Shown here piece by piece: positions 57,905-64,000 of a stretch of 64,000 nt of DNA (position 1 is the first letter of the stretch; every line of letters begins with the position of its first letter). Source of the stretch: Acanthosepion pharaonis (taxonomy: Eukaryota > Mollusca > Cephalopoda > Sepiida > Sepiidae); assembly GCA_903632075.3 (NCBI GenBank), contig CAHIKZ030005498.1, positions 3,066,001 through 3,130,000 of the forward strand, written 5' to 3'. The position numbers and the translations under genes were made by a program. The notes under the pieces were generated by a model that did not search any database, was not told the DNA's origin, and saw only the letters and a program-made list of their open reading frames with translations.

Positions 57905-58195
57905 CATTTGTAAAAATAAATTTAAGAACAGCATATCTCTTTTATGTTCGTTGATAGGGGCTTTTAGATTTCGAATTGTCTCGCCCATATAAGTGCTTTT
58001 ACATTTTGAGCTATTTATTTGATGAGTTGTTTTTGGTAGAATTAAAAACGTTTAAAATAAATTTAAGGCTAGTACATCTCTTTTATATTCGTTGATACGG
58101 GCTTTTAGATTTCGAAATGTCTCGCCGATATAAGTGCTTTTACATTTTGAGCTATTTATTTGATGAGTTGTTGTTGGTAGAAATCTTTGTCTTCT
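57905..58195 (-). mobile_element. PLE GIY-YIG fragment, tandemly duplicated
   Basis: Two copies 141 bp apart (57951 and 58092). The minus strand of the first reads CSKCKSTYMGETIRNLKAPI then NEHKRDMLFLNLF, the CxxC...YxGETxRxLKxRIxEHK core of the PLE endonuclease. The second reads STYIGETFRNLKARINEYKR. Each is a fragment without RT. Confidence 0.65.
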
Positions 58196-58293
58196 ATTAA
58201 GGTGCTTATTGATATTTTCTTCTGTACGAAATGAATCCTATGCCAGGTCTGTCTTCGATGTCTGCAGCCACCGTAAGAGTGGTTCAGGAGGAG

Positions 58294-58302
<9 letters not shown>

Positions 58303-58352
<50 letters not shown>
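58303..58352. repeat. (TA)n microsatellite
   Basis: About 25 TA dinucleotides. Confidence 0.98.
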
Positions 58353-58354
<2 letters not shown>

Positions 58355-58479
58355 TGGGGGCTCTCTTCGTTTCTTCAATTTGCATTCTGACGGATTTATT
58401 TTTTCTTTGTAATTATATCTCCGATTGCCCTGGACGTGGTGATAAAGATGCTTGTATTTGTTTGCAAATTTTGTAGAGA

Positions 58480-58606
58480 GAATATTAGAGGGGAAGATTA
58501 TGAATTTTGTGTTATACACAGATGACACAATGCTGATAGCAGACCCGGAAAGGAAATTACAAAACCTCCTATAGAAGGTAGCGAAAGAAAGAAAGAAAAG
58601 AAAGAA

Positions 58607-58638
<32 letters not shown>

Positions 58639-59350
58639 AAAAGGGACTAAGCATAAACTACAAGAATACAGAATGAATGGTCATCAGTAAAAATATGAGG
58701 CCGAAATGCAAGTTACGGGTCTGGGACATTAAAATCAAGCAGGTGCGGGAATTTAAATAACTGAGAAACGTTCTAGCAGAGGACGGTAAGTGCGACGCTG
58801 AGATCCGAAGACGTATAGGGATGGCCAAAGACAAATTCCAAAAGCTAGGCAGAGTATTACAAGACAGGGGGGGAGGTTTCGTCGATAACAAAGAAAATAC
58901 TGAACTGTTACGTGACATCTGCCCTCTTTTACGGCAGTGAATGTTGGACGATTTCCTCAGAGATGAAGTAGCGACTCGAGACAACGGAGATATGGTTCTA
59001 CAGAAGGATGCTGAGCATGTCATGGACCAAAGATGTGAGCAACGATGAAGTTTTTGAGAGATAGCAAACAAGGTGGAAGCTTATACTTAATACCAGGAAG
59101 AGGCAGCTGAAATATCTGGGACACGTAATGAAAAAGGAGGGCTTGGAGAACCTGATACTCCCAGGGCGGGTAGAGGAAAAGAGAGACAAGGGAAAGCAAT
59201 GTGTGACATACCTATCAGGCTTAAACAAGTGATTGCAGAACAAGATCTGAGAGAAGTTGCAAAAGGACAAAGCATATTGAGAAATACAAGGGATATGGGC
59301 GAAGTGGAGAGCCATGATCGCCTACATCCTGAAGGGACATGCCACATAAA
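58480..59350 (+). mobile_element. RTE-like LINE, RT YADD region to C-terminus
   Basis: With frameshifts the plus strand reads NFVLYTDDTMLIADPERKLQ (catalytic box, YTDD), then after a microsatellite KGLSINYKNTE, KCKLRVWDIKIKQVREFK, KCDAEIRRRIGMAKDKFQKL, GRVLQD, LKYLGHVMKKEGLENL, KRDKGKQCVTYLSGLNK and KWRAMIAYILKGHAT. It covers the end of the palm, thumb and C-terminal domain. Several frameshifts and stops make it inactive. Confidence 0.78.
58583..58645 (+). repeat. AAAG microsatellite inside RT coding sequence
   Basis: AAAG repeats lie between AGGTAGCG and AAGGGACTAAGC, exactly where the 44-kb copy encodes VAKESKKKGLS. About 50 bp are added to the LINE reading frame. Confidence 0.8.
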
Positions 59351-59514
59351 AGAAGAAAAAAGAAGAGAGAGAGAAAAAAAACGAGAAAGCAAATCAGCAA
59401 AGTGTGAATAACTGTTGACTTCACATACTAGTCGCTCAAGCTCGGCCATTGCTCGTGTGTCGGGGTCAGATGTCACGAGGCGTCGTATTATTTTGACCCG
59501 ATGTCAGATAGAAC

Positions 59515-59890
59515 GAAATATGGGAAAGAGTTTTTTTTTTTTTTACTCGTAGCAAATGAAATTTTTATCAAATTAATTTGCTAAGTAAAAAAAAAAAAAA
59601 GAGACGAAATCAAAGAAAAAATCGGTGTGTGTCGCGCGAAAGAGAATATTTCCATTTCTCTCAAAATGGAAAAAACGTTCTATTTAGTACAGATCTCATT
59701 AAGATAAATTAGAAAAAAAGGCTAAAATAATAATTGGTGATATTTTTTTCTAATTTTCATTTATGAATTATTACTAAGAGTTAGAGCATGAAGCCATAAA
59801 GCGGCAGCGTATGAAGTGACATAAAGACATTATAACATACTTACTTATAAGTATATACCATATAAAATGTTTCTAAGTCAGATAATTGTG
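59515..59890. other. no recognisable feature
   Basis: AT-rich with poly-T and poly-A runs. Confidence 0.4.
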
Positions 59891-59894
59891 ATTA

Positions 59895-59972
59895 GGTACG
59901 CCTCGCTCTGGTATAATGTTTAGCCGTCTTGTTTCGCTAGAACAATGACACCTGGTTAGTAAGGTGAATCCT
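59895..59972 (+). mobile_element. tRNA-derived SINE copy
   Basis: GGTACGCCTCGCTCTGGTAT... TAGCCGTCTTGTTTCGCTAG matches the SINE copies at 60.4-60.8 kb. It runs into LINE sequence at about 59975. Confidence 0.5.
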
Positions 59973-59974
59973 GA

Positions 59975-60320
59975 TTGGATGCTCCATACTTTCGGGCGTG
60001 TGCTAATAGGTTGGAATCTAGGTCCCACCCTTTTACTGTCGAAACAGTTAAATGTAACCGCCTCTTCTTCTCCAACAGCTTCTTATCTCGCACTTCCCAA
60101 CAGTGGAACTCCCTTCCTCTTACTTGCTTCCCTGATAACTATAATCTTCAAAATTTTAAATGCAATGCCAATCGACATCTTCTGTTGCCTTAATCCCTGT
60201 CCTTCTTTTTATCTTTTCCTCACCCCCCATTATACCCAGTCTTTTCCCTTGACTACACTCTCTGTAGTCCCTTGCGTACTAGTGACACTCGGGCCTTGCT
60301 TGTGGGTAAACAACAAAAAA
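59975..60320 (+). mobile_element. CR1-like LINE (family B) 3' end
   Basis: Reads ESRSHPFTVETVKCNRLFFS, NSFLSRTSQQWNSLPLTCFP and DNYNLQNFKCNANRH, then a family B tail (CCTTGCGTACTAGTGACAC, GCCTTGCTTGTGGGTAAAC). The frame is intact for 72 residues. It is truncated at the 5' end. Confidence 0.75.
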
Positions 60321-60357
60321 AGAACTAGACATCTAAGTTACGCTTATAAAATCCCCT

Positions 60358-60800
60358 AGCGCACTTCGTCATGATGTAATGGTTAGCAAGCTAAATCAAT
60401 TAGGACTCATTATTAAGTTTGATCCGCACCGGGTGGTCTATACTTACGACCTCGTGCCACGTCTAAGTTAAACTTTAAAAATAATTTTTCAATTACGATT
60501 GAGTAGTGAGTGGGCACCTCGACGTGGTGTAATAGCTAGAAAAATTGCGACTGGGTAGTGATTTCGTTCCTCACTGGGTGCCTCACTCTTTCGGCCTTAT
60601 GTCACATCTAAGCGACACTTATAAAATCACCATATATTTCGATGTCATTTAACTATGATTTGGGGCGCCTCGACGTGGTTTAATTATTAGCCATCTTGTC
60701 TCGCTAGAACAATGACGACTGAATAGCGAGTTCGATCCTCACTGGGTGCGCCATACCTTTGGTTTGTGCCATACATTTTTTTATTATTGTTATTAGAAAG
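60358..60800 (+). mobile_element. cluster of three tRNA-derived SINE copies
   Basis: Copies start near 60361, 60509 and 60661. The third is best: GGCGCCTCGACGTGGTTTAA, TAGCCATCTTGTCTCGCTAG, GCGAGTTCGATCCTCAC (T-arm), GGGTGCGCC closing a 5-bp acceptor-like stem, then TTGGTTTGTGCCA. The tRNA part is longer than a true tRNA and imperfect. All are in the same orientation and spaced about 150 bp, so local duplication is likely. Confidence 0.65.
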
Positions 60801-60865
60801 CGTCACGCCAACAAAGTGATAAAGCGTTCAGTTCAGAATTCATTGTAAGTTACCCAGATCAATAT

Positions 60866-60910
60866 AAACCTGAGGAAGGCCGGAGAGCACAACAGCCGAA
60901 AGGAAGATGA
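60866..60910 (+). ncRNA. hammerhead-like motif, decayed
   Basis: CTGAGGA, extra A, stem II GGCCG/CAGCC (one mismatch), GAAA, then GGAAGATG, so stem III and the cleavage triplet are lost. It is the end of a SINE G copy. Confidence 0.3.
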
Positions 60911-60940
60911 ATTTTTACGTATTTATTTTAGAATAAACAC

Positions 60941-60943
<3 letters not shown>

Positions 60944-61005
<62 letters not shown>

Positions 61006-61012
61006 TTAGTGG
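60944..61012. repeat. (TA)n-GATA microsatellite
   Basis: A TA run to about 60974, GATA to about 61002, then ATATTAGTGGACAATAT, a relative of the 22-bp motif at 23 kb. A short TA run also lies at 61150-61166. Confidence 0.93.
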
Positions 61013-61399
61013 ACAATATACATACATATGCAAAATATATAAATACCCATACATGTATATTTTCAGAAAAAAAATTCCAAGAGGAAGAATCCAGGTAGAA
61101 CTCAATGTCTAGGACAGAGTAAGGATATAATAAAAAGGCTTAAACACTAATATATATATATATATAGTATGTAAAATATATAGTATATAAATTTATAGCG
61201 GTGAATAGTAATGGTTTAAATCAGAGTAACATTTATTTTGAATATATGTATTTTTAACTTGGATAAAGGTATTGTTAATTTTTATAGATGTATCTGGCTC
61301 ATTGAATAACTCTATAACGAAGGCCGAATCAAATTTGTTTAATCAATTCACTACAATCAAAGTGATAATGCCACTAAGACACAAGGGGATACTGAAGTC

Positions 61400-62065
61400 T
61401 CCTGTAATAATCAATAGCTTCATCTAACGCAAGAAAAGTTGGCTCTTTGTGTCGTGCCAGAAAGTTTTTATCACCTGAGTCCATCATTCAAATCTATAAA
61501 TCAACCATCCGTCCTTACATGGAATATTGCTGTCATATATGGTCTGGTGCTCCCGCTGTACGTCTCGAGGTCCTGGACAAAATCCAGAGACGAATATGCA
61601 AGATGATAGGTCCTGATCTGGCATCTAGTCTACAATCGCTATCCCAGAAACTTTCTGTGACCTACCTCTGTCTCATCTACAAATATTTTTACGGCAACTT
61701 TTCCGACGAGCTACTTTCGCTAGTTCCCAGACTGCATGAATTTAAACATCCTACCAGGCTGACATCTTGGTCCCATCCTTTCACTGTCAAAACGGTTAAA
61801 TATAGCCGTCTCTCCTTCTTAAACAGCTTTTCTCCAGCACTTCCCGTCTGTGGAACTCCCTTCCCTTCACTTGTTTCCCCGATTACCATAATCTTCAAAT
61901 ATTCAAGTGTAATGTCAATCGACATCTGACACCCTGAGTTTCCTTCCCGTTCTTCTCTGTATCCTTTCCTCAAATACGCCTCTTTATTCTTGTTCTCAAT
62001 CCTCTGTAACCCCTTGCGTGTGAGTGGCACTCCCGCCTTGCTTGGGGTGAATTGCCTTAAAAGAA
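61400..62065 (+). mobile_element. CR1-like LINE (family B), post-RT region and tail
   Basis: The plus strand encodes LCRARKFLSPESIIQIYKST, IRPYMEYCCHIWSGAPAVRL, EVLDKIQRRICKMIGPDLAS, SDELLSLVPRLHEFKHPTRL and HPFTVKTVKYSRLSFLNSFS; the LWN...FP segment follows in another frame. It ends with a complete family B tail (CCCCTTGCGTGTGAGTGGCA, GCCTTGCTTGGGGTGAATTG) at about 62060. The RT core is absent. Confidence 0.82.
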
Positions 62066-62069
62066 ACAG

Positions 62070-62600
62070 TTTTCATTAAAAGAGTTTCTTGAAGAATCTG
62101 CTTTTTTTGGTGGGGGCTAATAATGATTGATTTAAATCCTTTCAGGAAGATTAAAGGAAAAGGATTAACCACAGCTTAAAGATTAAGCAATTTAGCATCG
62201 ATTTTAAAATATCAAATGACAAAAGCTTGACTTAGATATGGAAGGCATGTACTTGGTGACTCTACCTTTTTAAAAATAAACATTTTTTTTTTAATATAAA
62301 AATAATTAATAAATTACTTTTCTGTTCCTTTGGGGCGCACTTGGTAACCTTTCAGCGTATTTTACCGCGTCCGGATGCACTGGCTGAGAAACATTTTTAT
62401 AATTACTTGGTTTATTTGAGCTTTGTTAAGGGTCTTGAGAACACATGTTGGATGCACTCTGAGGCTGCACTGTGGAGTAATGAACAGCGGCCCGGATTGA
62501 ATTATCGGAGAGCCGAGTTCGAATTCCATTCGAGCTTATTTATATTCATTTACGTGCTAATATTCTTGGAAAAGATATGAATTCATCTATTCCTCCAGCT
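62070..62600. other. no firm feature; possible tRNA-like B-box
   Basis: GCCGAGTTCGAATTCC at about 62512 resembles a B-box, with GGCTGCACTGTGGAGTAATG about 45 bp upstream. This is too weak for a SINE call. Confidence 0.3.
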
Positions 62601-62610
62601 ATGGATCAAT

Positions 62611-63035
62611 ATCAAAACAGACTGGGCCCTATAGCCTTGGTTGTCAAACCAGTCTAGGTCAACTCCGATTTCTAAACCAGCCTGGAAAGGTTTGAGGCTC
62701 CGAAAGTCATTCATGTACATGAGATATGACTAATGCTATGGCTGTAGTAGAATTAGTGCCTCTACGACACTGACTTAGTATATCTTGGACAGTGTTCGGT
62801 ATTGGGACACCCAGCACTAGTCGAACAAGCGTAACTAATAGAGTGAGTCTAATTTATTCCCCGCTGAACGAAGTACCTCTGGTGCACATTTCGATATCAA
62901 AACAGATTGGGGTCTATAGCCTTGGTTGTCAAACCAGTCTAGGAGAAAAACAACTCTGAATTTCAAACCAGCCTGGAAAGGGCTGGGCTCCGTAAGTCTG
63001 TCTTGCTCATGAAACATAACTGATGCTAGGTATTT
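62611..63035. repeat. tandem duplication, 285-bp period
   Basis: ATCAAAACAGACTGGGCCCT... at 62611 and ATCAAAACAGATTGGGGTCT... at 62896 share TATAGCCTTGGTTGTCAAAC, CAGTCTAGG, AAACCAGCCTGGAAAGG and GGCTCCG(A/T)AAGTC in the same order. The copies are about 85-90% alike over 130 bp. Confidence 0.8.
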
Positions 63036-63150
63036 ACTCTATCTCCCCACTCAGAGGAGTTGTGACACAAGGTCTTTTTTTAAGGTGGAGCACCCGAGCG
63101 CGTAAACTCTGATGATCACAAAAGCGTGAAACTCATATCCATACACCTGA

Positions 63151-63304
63151 ATATATATATATATTTGTATATGAATATATATATATAGAGAGAGAGAGAG
63201 ACAGAGAGACAGAGAGACAGAGAGACAGAGAGAGAGAGAGATAGAAAGAGAGAGAGAGATACAGACAGGGTGGCAAACTCATATCCATAGATCCTATCGT
63301 CCCC

Positions 63305-63357
<53 letters not shown>

Positions 63358-63401
63358 AAATTCTGCAAAATATATACAGTATCTGCCTCCCCGCTCGTGT
63401 G

Positions 63402-63449
<48 letters not shown>

Positions 63450-63514
63450 CGCTCTATATCTGTTATAGAGCACTTTATCACATAAATATAGCACACTTTA
63501 AAACTATATTTCTT

Positions 63515-63581
<67 letters not shown>

Positions 63582-63600
63582 GGGGGGGGACGATAGGAGA
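63151..63600. repeat. TA and GA arrays with inverted GC-rich islands
   Basis: TA runs (63151-63186, 63307-63360, 63407-63440, 63519-63580), a GA/CAGA tract (63187-63260), and an inverted pair TCCTATCGTCCCCCC (63290) with GGGGGGACGATAGGA (63584). AAACTCATATCCATA occurs twice (63130 and 63277). Confidence 0.9.
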
Positions 63601-63825
63601 GAGCTATGAAGGAAAAGAAAAAGAAAAGTTAAGGCATGGTGGAGAATTGACTCCGCACAAGTCAGATATTCAAAACTCGATCACTCTTCTGCGCTTTGAG
63701 ATAGACAATAAGCAATACAATTGGGGAAATCTAATTTCGACCATCACTTCTTAAAGCGTTCAGTATCTCAGCCAGGAAATTGAGATTTTTCATTCACCGC
63801 AATTCCTCACCCTGCTTCAGCATCC

Positions 63826-63943
<118 letters not shown>

Positions 63944-64000
63944 TCTTATTACAGGTTCTATTTTCACACCAACGGTAAGGAATTTTTGTGTTCTATTTTT

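Noticed and set aside
60661..60750. Functional tRNA gene
   Set aside because: The T-arm and acceptor-like ends are present, but the middle is too long, the D and anticodon arms do not fold, and related copies lie alongside, so it is a SINE.

Overview
This is repeat-dominated eukaryotic (animal) DNA in which I can support no host protein-coding gene. The mix of long AT, GATA, AAAG and GAA arrays, CR1-like and RTE-like LINE debris, Penelope-like element (PLE) fragments, Tc1/mariner debris and tRNA-derived SINEs most resembles cephalopod mollusc intergenic sequence, perhaps cuttlefish or squid. That assignment comes from general familiarity with such sequence and is inference, not proof.

Layout. 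0-5 kb: a satellite array of about 33 monomers of 149 bp. 5-10 kb: LINE tail, then GATA, AAAG and GAA arrays. 10-14 kb: a deleted mariner-like element, PLE terminal repeats and two PLE endonuclease fragments, one with a 5S-rRNA-like segment. 14-19.6 kb: SINE, LINE tails, a 35-bp minisatellite and two transposase remnants. 19.7-24 kb: LINE, an inverted PLE/5S copy, another dispersed repeat, and AT arrays. 24-29 kb: GGAA arrays, a tandem array built from LINE coding sequence, and an inverted-repeat element. 29-33 kb: the best-preserved LINE reverse transcriptase (RT). 33-36.5 kb: TTC and AT/TG arrays. 37-41 kb: a SINE pair and a 0.5-kb-arm foldback of LINE DNA. 42-45 kb: a minisatellite in a SINE, RTE-like RT, a GC-rich hairpin repeat and a transposase remnant. 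46-48 kb: LINE tails alternating with GATA arrays. 48.6-52.2 kb: a purine-only block with a roughly 1-kb duplication. 52-64 kb: PLE, SINE, RTE-like and CR1-like fragments and terminal AT arrays.

Nothing here forms an operon or pathway; the relations are those of transposable elements. LINE, PLE and transposase fragments are nearly all truncated, frameshifted or interrupted. Family names A, B, D and G are my own labels: A is a LINE with a TGGCTCTTG...GAACATTA-type tail, B a CR1-like LINE with a CCTTGCGT...TAGTGGC tail, G a SINE ending in GGCCGAAACGTTGTG, and D another dispersed repeat.

The most interesting signals are: (i) a hammerhead-ribozyme-like fold recurring in at least ten places at PLE and SINE ends, with compensatory pairing changes; (ii) antisense 5S-rRNA-like sequence fixed upstream of the PLE endonuclease in two inverted copies; (iii) the 39.5-40.8 kb foldback; (iv) a GC-rich tandem repeat made of successive hairpins at 44.2-44.7 kb. 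All alignments were done by eye, so boundaries are approximate.
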